A DNA stretch of 64,000 nucleotides from Coniferiporia sulphurascens (taxonomy: Eukaryota; Basidiomycota; Agaricomycetes; Hymenochaetales; Hymenochaetaceae): the NCBI GenBank assembly GCA_002794785.1, contig NBBA01000023.1, positions 248,001 to 312,000 of the forward strand, given 5' to 3'. Shown here piece by piece: positions 10,379-21,237 of this stretch; the first letter of the stretch is position 1; each line of letters begins with the position of its first letter. Position numbers and translations under genes: made by a program. The notes beneath the pieces are model-generated. The model was given only the letters and a program-made list of their open reading frames with translations, was not told where the DNA came from and ran no database searches.

Positions 10379-13300
10379 TAGATACAATATCTATCCTGCA
10401 GTGGAACACCACCCGCTCACTAGTGGCAATACATTCCCTCATTCCCGTCCTTACAACTGACCCATCCCCCCTGCACCTAATTCTTATACAGGAACCCCCC
10501 TGGTACCAAATAGGCCTGCAACCCTCGCTCACCGATCCAGCCGGCACCCCGGTATACAATGTCCCAACCATACCAGGCTACGTACCAGTATTACCACCAG
10601 AAGCTCACCCTCGAGTAGTCATGTACATATCCAGAGCCCTCCCCCCAACCTCATGGTCGATTCTCGGAGCCACCTCACATGGCACCAATGTACTGACAGT
10701 GGAAGTTCGATCCCAACTCACCCTCCAGGTGTGCAACTACTATGGCATGCACCCACTGGACCGGGAGAACGCCTCCCCCCAGTACCCAGGTGAGTCGTTT
10801 CTGTTTACACTCCCCTCGGTGCTAGCCACCACCCTACTCATGGCAGGCGACTTCAACCATCGTCACCACACATGGTCCGATTTCTCCATCCCATGACGGG
10901 ATGACTTGAGGGCCCAACCCCTTGACGACTTCTTCTGTGGGCATGGCCTGGCGTCTGCCCATCTACCTGACTCTGACTCGCAGCCCAACGGTAACCACCG
11001 TCAGTGCCCCATTGACATGATCTGGGCCCCACCCTTGGTCAACCCTGACTCTATTCTAGATTTGGCTACCTCTGACCCTTCACCACTGTCAGACCATGCC
11101 ATTCTGCGCTGGTCCCTGCCGGCTCGGCCCCCCCCTCCTGTCCTAAAGACACACCGGTTGACACCTGCCGACAAGGAGGAATGGACCGGTATCGCCTTCC
11201 CGCTCCTTGAAGAAGCCTTCCGACTCCCGGGGCTCAACACCCATACCCTAGACGCTAAGGCAAAGGCGGTCATCGACTCTATGGTCGCCACCCTTCAACC
11301 ATTCACCCATGTCTTGAAGCCATCAAAAACGGAAGTCCCATGGTGGTCCCCCCACTGCAAGACGCTCCTATCCGACATTACAATGGCCACCACCCCCCTC
11401 CAGCGTTCATCAGCCTGATGTGCCTTCAAAAGAGGCATTAGGACTGCCAAATGGCAGTTCTATGCGGACCAGGCAGCAGAAGCGGACACCTCCAACATCT
11501 GGAGCTGGGCCAAGCAAGGCCTCGGCAACTGCCCCACCCCCATCCCCTCATTGAAGCAACAAGATGGATCCTTCACCCAGACGGACGTGGAGAAAGGTGA
11601 GCTTTTTTCGCGAAACTTTCTTCATGCCCCCCCCACCCCAGGCAGCAGCCGACATCCTGCTACCCCCAACCCAACCAGCTGCCCTGCCCATACTCCTATC
11701 GGAGCTTACAGGGGCACTGGCCGATACATCCAACTTGTCGGCTCCGGGCCTCTTGGGAATAGGTTACCACCCCCTGAAATGGGTGGTGGAGACTTACCCC
11801 AACAAGCTTCTTCTACTTTTCAATGACTGTCTGCGCCTGGGGCACCACCCTAAATGCTGGCGGGTAGCAAAGGTAGTCATGCTCAGGAAGCCCAACAAGA
11901 AGGACCCCTTCTCACTGCGGTCATACCGACCCATTACCCTCGAGGAGACCTTAGGGAAACTCCTCAAAAAGATAATCACTAACCAGCTCCAGTTCCTCGC
12001 AAACACGCAGGACTGGCTGCCACCTAACCAGTATGGGGGGTGCCAAGGCCATTCGGTCTATGACGCTGCCCAACACCTTTTACAGATCATGGAACGTGCC
12101 CATTCAGAAGGGCTTGTCTGCTCAGTCCTTGTGGTCGACATACAGGGCTTCTTCGACTCAGTACACCCCCACCTCCTCCACCAACAACTGTTGGACCTCA
12201 GCTGCACTCCCGATATGGCCGACTGGTGCCTCTCCTTCATGACGGACCGGCAGGTAGCTGTCTCATTCGACAGCACCACCCTCCCCACAGCCCCCAAACC
12301 CGACCTCGGCACCCCACAAGGATCACCAGTCTCCCCCATCCTGTCCACGATATTTGCGGGGGTGGTCCTCCGGCACTTTCACCAAGCCGGCACCACAGCC
12401 CTAGCATACATAGACGACCACTTACTTATATGCATAGGTCCCTCAGTGGCATCCAACTGCCACACCCTCACCCGAGCATACCAGCAACTTGACACCCTAT
12501 TTGGCACCATTGGTCTCAACATCGAAGCAGCCAAGACAGAATGTCTCCACTTTCACCCTCCTCAGCGACAAACTGGCTATGACGGCTGGGACACTGCCGG
12601 CATCCAGGTTGACCCTAACACCCTAATCCACCCCTCAATACCCCTCCGGTGGTTGGGGATATGGTGGGATCTGGGCCTCTCTTTCAAACCCCATGTTGAG
12701 TGCATGCTCTTAAAATCTACGCACGTTGTGGTAGACAATGAGGTGCAGTGGTGAAGTTGAGGCAAAGGTGGGTTATCAGCATAAACCAATGTATTTCTAG
12801 GGCGAGACCAGCTCCCCTTATATACACGTTCCATGGGCTAGTACTACTATAACTATCTAGCTCCTATATCGTATGGTGTTATCATTGCATTATTGTTCAC
12901 TTAGTAAGGTGGTTGTTCATATGACCACGTACTATATTTATATCGTTCGTTATATTTATTTAATACATGCGCTCCAAGGGACTCTTGACACTCGCCGCCC
13001 TCCGCATACTGGGGAACACCCAACGCAGCATTTCGGCCCTCCTACTCCACCGCCTGTATACATCCTGTGTCCACTCCATCCTGTCATGGGGGGCGCCAGT
13101 CTGGTACCATGGCCGCCGCCAAAAAACCTTGGTAAACCGCCTACAAGCCGTGCAAAACACGGCTTGCCGCTGGATATTGGGCGTCTTCAAAGGCGCCTCC
13201 CCCCACTCCACTAATTTCCTTTGCTCTGTTCCCCCTCTCTCCTTCTACTTTGAGTATATAAAGACGACCATGCTCTGCGCCTATGGCGCACCCCTCACAA

Positions 13301-13777
13301 TATTGGCCGCAAACTTTTAAAAAAAAAACGTAGCTAATAGACCTTTTTCCCTTTCTCTGCAGGTCCGAGCCCCCCGGGTTCAAAAAGTCCCTGCATACAT
13401 GCATCCCCCATGGGCAGACCCCCTGGCCTTCACCAAAGGATGGGTCCATTTCACCACCCCGGTCACCCCAGTTAGCGCGGACACATGTAAGGCATTCGTA
13501 ATGGCTGCCCGCCAACTAGGCTCCACCACCCACATCCAGGTTTTCACAGACGGCTCCCACATTGACAATAAGTCAGGCTTGGCCATCTGTGACATGCTGG
13601 GCCACACCTGACTCCAGTCACGCCGACTGGAATCCCCCACCTGTGCCACAGCCACAGACGCCGAGGAATTCTCACTCGCAACGGCCCCGGGCTGGGTAGC
13701 ACACCGCCTCCCGGCACAACTGCACGTCGCATCAGACATATTCTTCTTGTCCGATTCGCTGACTGCCCTACACCTTT
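10375..13777 (+). pseudogene. LINE ORF2 (copy 5), stops, frameshifts, LTR insertion, 3' truncated
   Basis: The endonuclease domain has LILIQEPPWY, the GDFN motif and LSDHAILRWS. RT follows with VVDIQGFFDSVHP and YIDD. Damage: TGA at 10894-10896 and 11416-11418 (CGA in relatives), an extra T in the T-run at 11603-11608, a solo Copia LTR at 12708-12965, a one-base loss near 13268 compensated in the A-run near 13320-13330 after a TAA, and TGA at 13609-13611. RNase H keeps FTDGS and SDSLTAL. The sequence ends at 13777 against composite element 1. Confidence 0.85.
12708..12965 (-). repeat. Solo LTR of the Copia-type element
   Basis: This 258-bp sequence matches the LTRs of the complete Copia element at 39625-39880 and 44797-45051. 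In plus orientation it starts TCTTAAAATC and ends TTTAATA. The duplication CATGC is at 12703-12707 and 12966-12970, and host ORF2 resumes in frame across it. No internal Copia sequence remains, so it arose by LTR-LTR recombination. Strand is given by analogy with the full element, which is transcribed from the minus strand. Confidence 0.93.
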
Positions 13778-15100
13778 CATCCTTCTTGTCCTCTTACCAC
13801 CACCATCTCTGGTTTTCACTGGGGGTCATCTCGGGGTTCGTCGCAGCAACCCATGCTCTGGTCTGGTATTCTACTGGGTCAACATGAGAGAAGGTTCCCA
13901 ACTGCGCACCTTTTATAAAGGAGCGCTGCTCGCTGGTCGCCGAGGTGCTGTAGCGGCATCGTCTGATGGTGCGAAAGGGGCTCACACCCGCCAGGGGGCA
14001 GGCAACCTGTCATTAACGTTGCAATGGGGGGGGATGGCTCAGTGAGTACCAAGATCCTTCTTCACATCTGCCATGCTCTCTCAGGGCATGGTGCTCAGCT
14101 GGTCCGCCTCTCGGCAGCACAAGGGGCACATGCCTGCCAGTCGGGGGGGGACACGACGTTAACGTCCCCACACCCACATGGGGGGGGGTAACCCTCTGCC
14201 CTTCAGCAGTCGGCTTCGGTCGGGAGACCTCGGGTTCGGGGAAACTCGGATCTGACCTTCAGGTCGGGACTTAAAATCCTGGGGCCGCATTGTCCTTGGC
14301 ATGACAAACCATAAAAATGGCTGCCCCAAATCCCGAAAGGGTCTCTGATGACGGCACTAGTTGCTATAAGGAGATAGGGGCTTCATAACACATGGCATTG
14401 TGGTAAGAACCAGCTGACATGAAAGCGACAGGCCACCATGGGCCTCTTGGGGGGACAACGCTGGGGCTCACCTAGCAGTCACGGGAAGTCCCTGGTAGCT
14501 GGCCCTCTCCCATCGAAGTGGGAAGGATGCTGGTACCTCTCGAGAGGTGGTTAGTCAGAGCGGACTCCCTGGCAGCTGTAACAAGTGCTGGGGTCCAAGT
14601 GACGGCAACACGTCAACTCCAGTACATTGCAGATCCAGAAGTGGGCCTTGTGCCTGAGTATTCCCCTTCGGGGCTCTGAAGCGTGTGCCGGGGAACAGGA
14701 AACTCCAGGGGGGCCTAGGAAACCCTCCCACTATGGAGCGAGCTGTAGCAGTGGGGGGTAGTTCCCTTCACTGGCTCCAGAGCACTAAATCTGGCATGGG
14801 TGCGCGTAGGAGTAAGTCCTATTGCATGCTTAAGTTGATTCCCAGAAACTAGCGGCACTCTACAATGGAAAGCGGGGTAAGGGGGGGAATGTGTAGGGTA
14901 GGGGGGGCACCCAATGGGTGGGGTAGTGCCTATGGCGCCATGACCCTCACTCAGAATGTCCTCCTGGCGCAGCATGCCCTTCCCAATCCAGCACGTCGTA
15001 GAGGACAGCGTGTCGGGTATAAGTCCTTTGGTCAGGCATCTATGTCACGAGGAAGGTGTACACGTAGTGGGGCCCCACAAGGGCGCTCTTTAATTCTGGC
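13778..15100 (+). other. Non-LINE module of composite element 1
   Basis: This 1,323-bp module is homologous to 51256-52520 over its whole length with many substitutions and small indels, so the two copies are not recent duplicates. The end CTTTAATTCTGGC is the same, which suggests a fixed 3' end of a source RNA. No coding region is supported. Confidence 0.72.
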
Positions 15101-15297
15101 GCAGTCGATTGTACACATCCTTGGCGGCTGTAGCACCTTCCATCTGTGGATACAACACATGTGGCCACCCCGGGACCCTCTCCCAGTCCACCACTCAGAG
15201 TGGGCAGACGAAAACCACCTCCCGGTTTTGCGCCGCTGGCTAAAGCTGATGGGGCACCTTAACCGCCTTTCCGACCACACCGCAGGCACCATCTGGC
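13778..15297 (+). mobile_element. Composite retroelement 1: non-LINE module fused to a LINE 3' part
   Basis: A module of about 1.32 kb (13778-15100) starts CATCCTTCTTGTCC and ends CTTTAATTCTGGC. It joins LINE ORF2 sequence encoding the C-terminal STAHIL region (15101-15297). The same module, in opposite orientation, is joined to a different LINE position at 50447-52520, where a target duplication brackets the whole. This copy is cut on the 3' side by the T-rich end of minus copy 7, so its tail and duplication are not visible. I see no convincing protein in the module. Confidence 0.75.
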
Positions 15298-15624
15298 TTT
15301 TTTTTTTTTTTTAAAAAAAAAAATTATTCCTGCAGTATTACATAATTACAAGCTGCCACCCCATAGGGGGGGCCCTAACTACATAACAACGGAGGCGCCT
15401 GTCATCACGCATCGCATGAAACTGGGCGGGGGCTCTGCTCCCTAAAAGGGTGCCGGTGTGTGAAGAGCCCCTATTTAGTAGGGGGATACAAAGGAGATGG
15501 AGGAATACATATCACTACGACCAACCAAGCGGTTAAGGGCAGGTAAAAGTAAGAAGCTTAGAATTGGAAAGGGAGGGCGAGAGCACCGGCCAGGACGTAT
15601 TCAAGGGAATTCGAAAGGCAGGCA

Positions 15625-18600
15625 TTATTCAAGAGGAAAAGGGGGGAGCATACCTGATAGCTCTAAAATGGCTGGGTCTGAGTCCTGGGTTCGGGGTCCG
15701 AGCATATGACACATGTATTCCCTTAGGAGGTCCAGGTCCATATCCTTGTTGGTCGGGTGTCCGTCTAGGTCCATCGTGGTGAAAGAGAGCCGTATGGTGC
15801 CCGCGGCATGGTCGGAGAGGCGGTTTAGGTGCCCCGTCAGCTTAAGCCATCAGCGCAAAACTGGGAGGCAGTTTTCTTTGGCCCACTCTGAGTGGTGGGT
15901 TGGGAGAGGGTCTCGAGGTGGCCACACCTGTCGTATCCATGGATGGAATGTGCTGCAGCCACCTAGAATGTGGGTGGTCGACTGTGCAGGCCATGGGGGG
16001 TGGTTGTGCCATCTGCAGTGCGAAATCAGGCCATGTCTGCGACGGTAGGCCGAGTCAAAGCTCAGCCAGTATCCCCTGTAGGGACCGGCATGACAGAGGA
16101 CCTGTGTTACAATTTTCCTCTACTTTTCTCTTATTGCGCTGACTCACTTCTTCTTCGTCATCATCAGTCAGCGCAACTCCCCCATTTCTCTGCCTTACTC
16201 ATCCATATTCGCCCTACACCATAAGACGCCATGATGACGCCTTATTACACCATCATGACGTGCTTTGCTTACTGATCACCGTACTTGTATTACCAAGGCC
16301 TTCCTTGAGTTTCCATGACCTTCCACAGTCTGGTAAACATACCTAACCAAGTCACTACAGTAGCAAACACATAGAGTAGCATATAAGCATGTAACTTCAG
16401 TAGCACAAGCCCTAAGCTTGTGCTCTTTGTTCATACAAGCCCATTATCTGCTACCACCAGTCTACTGTGCGCCTCTTGGCAAATAGTTGCTTTGTCGTAA
16501 CCCGACTCTGCTAAGAAGCATACCGCGTCCACATCGTCGATCAGGAAGCCCCGCCGATGATCACCTTCGACTTATGACATCTAGGAAGCCCCATTGCCGT
16601 AACCATCAGTCCCGACAATCAGGAAGCCCCGACGTCGATCACCGCATAACCGTTGAGCTTAACAACCTGTGCGACTGCAGACAGCTCGTTGCGTGGGTGG
16701 TCGACTGCGTGCATTAGTAGCTTTCATGGGCGGCATGAGGGGAGGCTGTGTACTGCCAGGTATTTGTTGGCAGTTGAAGCTAGGGGGCGGGCTAGTGAGA
16801 GTGTCCATCGCTCCATGAGGGTGCGGACAGCGACTTCTTTTAGTGTGGAGGTGGAGGGTTTCAGGTCGGATGGGGGAGCTCGGTAGCCAGCTTCGCCTCC
16901 GTGTCAGCCCATTCATTCCCGGGGATGTCCGAGTGGCTGGGACACCATATGAAGTGAATCATGAGCTGGGGGTATGAGTCCAGCAGAGTCTCCACACCCG
17001 CTTTCCAGATGTGGAGGAGGTGGGCGCCGGGGGCGGCAGCCCATGTACAAAAGAGGTGGAGAGCAGTCAGTGAATCAGACAGGAAGAAGATGTCTGATGC
17101 GACATGCAGTTGTGCTGGGAGGCAGTGTGCCACCCAGCCAGGGGCCGTTGTGAGGGAGAACTCCTCAGCGTCCGTGGCTGTGGCACAGGTGGGGGATTCC
17201 AGTCATCGTGACCGGAGTCTGGTGTGGCCCAGCATTGTGCAGATGGCCGAACCTGACTTATTGTCAATGCGGGAGCCGTCTGTGAAGACCTGGACATGGG
17301 GGGTGGAGCCCAGTTGGCGCGCTGCTATCACGAATGATTTATGGGTGTCGGCACTAACCGGAGTGGTGGGGATGGTGAAGTGGATCCGGCCTTTCATGAA
17401 AGCCAATGGGTCCGTCCATGGGGGATGCATGTATGCTGGGACCTGTTGGACCCGGGGGCTCGGACCTGCAGAGAAAGGGAGAACAGTCTATTAGTTACGT
17501 TTTTATAAATTTTTCGGCCAACAGAGTGTGGGGTATGCCATAGGCGAAGGGAATGGGTAGTCTTTATATACTCAAAATAGAAAGAGAGAGGGGGGACAGA
17601 GCAAAGAAAATTAGTGGAATGGGGGGAGGCGCCCTTGAAGATGCCAAGGATCCATCGACAGGCCATGTTTTGCACAGCCTGTAGGCGGTTTACCAAAGTT
17701 TTTTGGCGGCAACCATGGTACCAGACTGGCGCTCCCCATGACAGGACGGACCGGACGCAGGAGGTATAGAGGTGGCAGAGGAGGAGGGCCGATATGCCGC
17801 ATTGGGTGTTGCCCAGGATGTGGAGAGCAGCGAGAGTGGAGAGCCCCTTGGAGCGCATTCACTTGACATGGGGTTTGAAGGAGAGGCTTGGATCCCACCA
17901 TATCCCCAGCCACCGGAGTGGGATTGAAGGGCGGATCAGTGTGTCGGGGTCGACTTGTATGCCGGCTGTGTCCCAGCCGCTATAGCCAGTATGTCGCTGA
18001 GGGGGTGGAAGTGGAGACATTCCGTCTTGGCTGCTTCGATGTTGAGACTGATGGTGCCGAAGAGGTTGTCGAGTTGTTGGTAGGCGCTGGCGAGCTTGCG
18101 GCAGTTGGATGCTACTGAGGGTCCTACACAAATGAGTAAGTGGTCGTCAACATAGGCCAGGGCCGTGGTACCGGCTTGGTGAAAGCGCTGAAGTACCATG
18201 CCTGCAAATATTGTTGACAAAATGGGGGAGACTGGTGAACCCTGGGGGGTGCCGTAGTCGGGTTTAGGGGCGGTTGGGAGGGTGGTGCTGTCGAAGGCGA
18301 CTGCGACCTGCTGATCTGTCATGAAGGACAGACACCAGTTGGCCATGTCTGGCACGCAACTGAGGTCCAACAATTGCCAGTGAAGGAGCTGTGGGTGCAC
18401 CGAGTCGAAAAAACCCTGGATGTCGACCACAAGGACCAAGCACACAAGGCCCTCCAAGTGGGCGCATTCCGCTATCTGTAAGAGGTGTTGGGCAGCGTCA
18501 TAGACCGAGTGGCCCTGACGCCCCCCATATTGGTTAGGTGGCAGCCAGTTCCTCGTGTTAGCGAGGTACTGTAGCCAGTTAGCTATTATCTTTTCAAGGA

Positions 18601-19218
18601 GTTTCCCAAGGGTCTCCTCGAGGGTGATGGGCCGGTATGATCGCGGCGAAAATGGGTCCTTCTTGTTTGGCTTCCAGAGCATTACCACTTTTGCCGCCCA
18701 CCAGCACTCAGGGTGGTGCCCCAAGCGTAGGCAGTTGTTGAAAAGTGTAAGAATCTCATCAGGGTAGGTGTCCACCACCCATTTCAGGGGGCAGTAACCT
18801 ATTCCCGAGAGGCCTGGAGCTGACAAGTTGGATGTATCAGCCAATGCCCCTGTAAGCTCCATGAGGAGTATGGGCGGGGCAGCTGGTTGTGGTGGTGGCA
18901 GTGGGGTGTTAGCTGCTGTCTGTGGTGGTGGGGGCATAAAGAAAGTTTCGCAGAAAAGCTCACCTTTCTCATTGTCCGTTTGGGTGAAGGTGCCGTCTCA
19001 TCGTTTCAGCGATGGGATAGGGGTGGGTCAGTTGCCAAGGCCGCACTTGGCCCAGTTCCAGATGTTGGAGGCATCTGCTTCCACTGCCTGGTCCGCATAG
19101 AACTGCCGTTTGGCGGTCCGTATGCCCCTTTTGAAGGCTCTTCTTGCTGCTGCGCGCTGAAGGGGGGTGGTAGCTGTTGTAATGGCGGATAGTAATGTCT
19201 TGCAGTGGGGTGACCACC
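15625..19218 (-). pseudogene. LINE ORF2 (copy 7): RT and RNase H, interrupted
   Basis: A long open RT segment runs from about 18937 to 17936, with VVDIQGFFDSVHP, GTPQGSPVSP and YVDD. RNase H on the minus strand near 17300 keeps FTDGSRIDNKSG, and SDSLTALHLF occurs near 17080. Breaks include the frame change near 17936-17860, a stop before MRSKGLSTL, damage in the RNase H and C-terminal parts, and the solo LTR. The C-terminal stop is TAA, read from 15627 down to 15625. The endonuclease is absent through 5' truncation. Confidence 0.78.
16105..16664 (+). repeat. Solo LTR, second LTR family, copy a
   Basis: This 560-bp sequence begins TGTTACAATTTTCC and ends GAGCTTAACA, the TG...CA form of an LTR. 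The perfect duplication ACCTG flanks it at 16100-16104 and 16665-16669. A TATA-like GCATATAAGC lies near 16380. Just after it is an inverted repeat, AGCACAAGC/GCTTGTGCT with a 5-nt loop. Three spaced AGGAAGCCCC repeats lie in the 3' third. Three more copies with their own duplications are in the window. No internal region of the parent element is present. The superfamily, perhaps Gypsy, is not determined. Confidence 0.9.
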
Positions 19219-20025
19219 GTCACACAGGTCCTCTGCCACGCTGGTCCCCACGGGGGATACTGGCTGAGCTTCGACTCGGCCTACCACCACAGGCACAGCC
19301 TGATCTCGCACTGCAGATGGCACAACCACCCCCCATGGCCAGCGCAGTCGACCGCCCACATCCTCAGTGGCTGTAGCACCTTCCACCCATGGATATGACG
19401 CATGTGGCCACCTCGAGACCCTCTCCCAGTCCACCACTCCGAGTGGGCTGACGAAAACCGCCTCCTGGTTCTGTGCCGTTGGCTGAAGCTAACGGGGTAC
19501 CTTAACCACCTTTCAGAACGCGCCACGGGCGCCATCCGGCTGTCTTTTGCCATGATGGACCCAGATGGGCACCCCACCAACGAGGATATGGACTTGGACC
19601 TCCTACGGGACTACATGTGTCGTATGCTCGGACCATGAACCCAGGACTCGGACCCAGCCCTTTTGGAGCTTTCAGGTATGCTCCCTCCCTTCCCCCTTGA
19701 GTAAAAGCCTGCCTTTTGGAATCCCCCATGATACATCTCAGCCAGCGCTCTCGCCCCCCTTACCTCTTCTAAGCTTCTTATTTTAACCTGCCCTCAACTG
19801 CTTGGTTTGTTTGTAGCAATATGTATCCCTCCCTCTATCATTTTCTCTACTAAATAGGGGCTCTTCACACATTGGCACCCTCTGGGGAGCAGAGCCCCCG
19901 CCCAGTTTTGTGCGATGTGCCATGACAGGCGCCTCCGTTGTTATGTAGTTAGGGCCCCCCCTTCGGGGGGGCAGCTTGTAATTATGTAGTACTGCAGGAA
20001 TAATAATAATAATAATTAAAAAAAA
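19219..20025 (+). mobile_element. LINE copy 8 (subfamily A), 3' end fragment
   Basis: The fragment starts in ORF2 at the sequence encoding QVLCHAGPHGGYW and covers the C-terminal domain, 3' UTR, GC hairpin with cTTCGg loop at 19954-19972, and a tail at 20001-20025. In-frame TGA codons lie at about 19396 (relatives have CGA after GGATA) and 19636. The left edge is an inverted junction with copy 7. No duplication was found. Confidence 0.8.
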
Positions 20026-20442
20026 GGACCTGGACCTCCTACAGGATTACATGCGTCGTATGCTCGGACCACGAACCCTGGACTCGGACCCGGCCCTTTT
20101 GGAGCTAGCAGGTATGCTCCCCCCCTTTCCTTCTGATTAGCGCCAGCCTTTCGAATTCCTATGGATACGTCCCGACCAGCACTCTCGCCCCCCCTTTCCA
20201 GTTCTAAACTTCTTACTTAACCTGCCCTCACCCACTTGGTTTGTTTCGTAGTGATATGTATCCCTCCCTCCCACGCTCTTTCTCCTTCATTACTAAATAG
20301 GGACTCTTCACACTTCAGCACCCCCACCCAGTTTTGTGCAATGCGCTATGACGGGCGCCTCCGTTGTTATGTAGTTAGGGCCCCCCCTTCGGGGGGGCAG
20401 CTTGTAATTATGTAATACTGCAGGAATAATAATAATAAAAAA
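20026..20442 (+). mobile_element. LINE copy 9, extreme 3' end
   Basis: Only the last codons of ORF2 (LDLLQDYMRRMLGP to LPPFPSD and TAG), the 3' UTR, the GC hairpin at 20380-20398 with a cTTCGg loop, and a short (TAA)n tail are present. It follows the tail of copy 8 directly. It could be the displaced 3' end of composite element 1, which stops about 70 bp upstream in LINE coordinates, but this is not provable here. Confidence 0.75.
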
Positions 20443-21237
20443 GAGCCAGGTCCAGGTCCTGGGTATGGGGTCCAAGCATATGACTCATGTAATCCCAGAG
20501 GAGGTCCAAGTCCATATCTTTGTTGGTCAGGTGTCCCTCCAGCTCCATCACGGCGAAAGCCAGGCAGATAGTGGCAGAGGTGCGGTCGGTTAGGCGGTTA
20601 AGTTGCCCCATCAGCTTTAGCCAGCGGCACAGTACCTGAAGACAGTCTTCATCGGCCCACTCAGTGTGGTGGGTCGGAAGCGGGTTGCGGGGGGGCCAGA
20701 CCTTGTGGATCCATGGTTGGAAAGTGTGGCAGCCACCCAATATGTGGGCAGTCAACTGGGCCGGCCAGGGGGGGTGGTTGTGCCATCTGCAGTGCGAGAT
20801 CAGGCCGTGTCTGCGCCAGTAGGCTGAGTCGAAGCTCAGCCAGTATCCCCCATAGGGACTGGCACAACAGAGGACCTGGGCAACTGCAGAGAGCTCTTGG
20901 CAGGGGTGGTCAACCGATTGCATAAGGAGCTTTCGGGGGCAGCAGGAAGGGATGCCGTTGACAGCTAGGTATTTGTTGGCTGTTGAGGCAAGTGGGCAGG
21001 CCAGAGAAAGGGACCATCACTCCATGAGTGTGTTGACAGTGGCCTCTTTTAGTGCGGAGGTGGAGGGTGTGAGGGAGGACAGGGGTAGGTTCGTTGTGAA
21101 CTTTGCCTCATGGTCTGCCCATTCATTCCTGGGGATGTCAGAGTGGCCCAGGCACCAGACAAAATGAATGGAGAGATCCGGGTATGAGTCCAATAGAGTC
21201 TGGACCCCTGCCTTCCATTGGTGGAGGAGGTGGGCAC
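20443..21237 (-). mobile_element. LINE copy 10 (B/C-like), ORF2 C-terminal fragment, minus strand
   Basis: On the minus strand this encodes the end of RNase H (HFVWCLGHSDIPRNEWADHE) and the Cys/His-rich C-terminus (HCRWHNHPPWPAQLTAHIL), stopping short of the last ORF2 residues at 20443. An in-frame TGA lies near 21014, where relatives have an Arg codon before TGG. It has no tail and no 5' end. It meets copy 11 head to head at about 21238. Confidence 0.75.

Larger units (their letters stand above)
8260..13777 (+). mobile_element. LINE copy 5 (subfamily A), complete 5' end, split by a solo Copia LTR
   Basis: The intact 5' terminus CATCCTTCTTGACC begins at 8260, exactly 58 nt before the ORF1 ATG, as in four other copies. 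ORF1, the ATGA overlap and ORF2 follow, as far as the RNase H SDSLTALHL block. A solo Copia LTR (12708-12965) lies in the RT thumb region with a 5-bp duplication, CATGC. At 13778 composite element 1 begins. The remaining RNase H and the 3' end are not found, so the 3' side was lost. Confidence 0.87.
15298..19218 (-). mobile_element. LINE copy 7 (subfamily A), 5'-truncated, minus strand, hosting a solo LTR
   Basis: On the plus strand it starts with the reversed tail (T-run then A-run, 15298-15329, then ATTATTCCTGCAG). The degraded GC hairpin is at 15354-15373. ORF2 follows in reverse and breaks at 19218 in the endonuclease-RT linker (PWWSPHCKTLL region). A 560-bp solo LTR at 16105-16664 lies in the C-terminal domain with duplication ACCTG. 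I find no duplication around the LINE itself. Its right edge meets a plus-strand LINE fragment, so a later rearrangement is likely. Confidence 0.83.

Noticed and set aside
15298..15330. T-run/A-run at 15298 (and 29285, 50447) as a transcription terminator
   Set aside because: These are A-rich LINE tails, here in reverse or followed by other sequence, always next to the ATTATTCCTGCAG or GCAGGAATAAT end.
16105..16664. The 560-bp repeats as MITEs (ends TGTTA/TAACA are inverted)
   Set aside because: A 5-bp inverted end with TG...CA, a TATA-like box and 5-bp duplications fits an LTR better; no longer terminal inverted repeat exists.
15298..20025. Twin-priming (5' inversion) to explain the inverted copies 7 and 8
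   Set aside because: The inverted part carries its own 3' tail, which twin priming does not produce.
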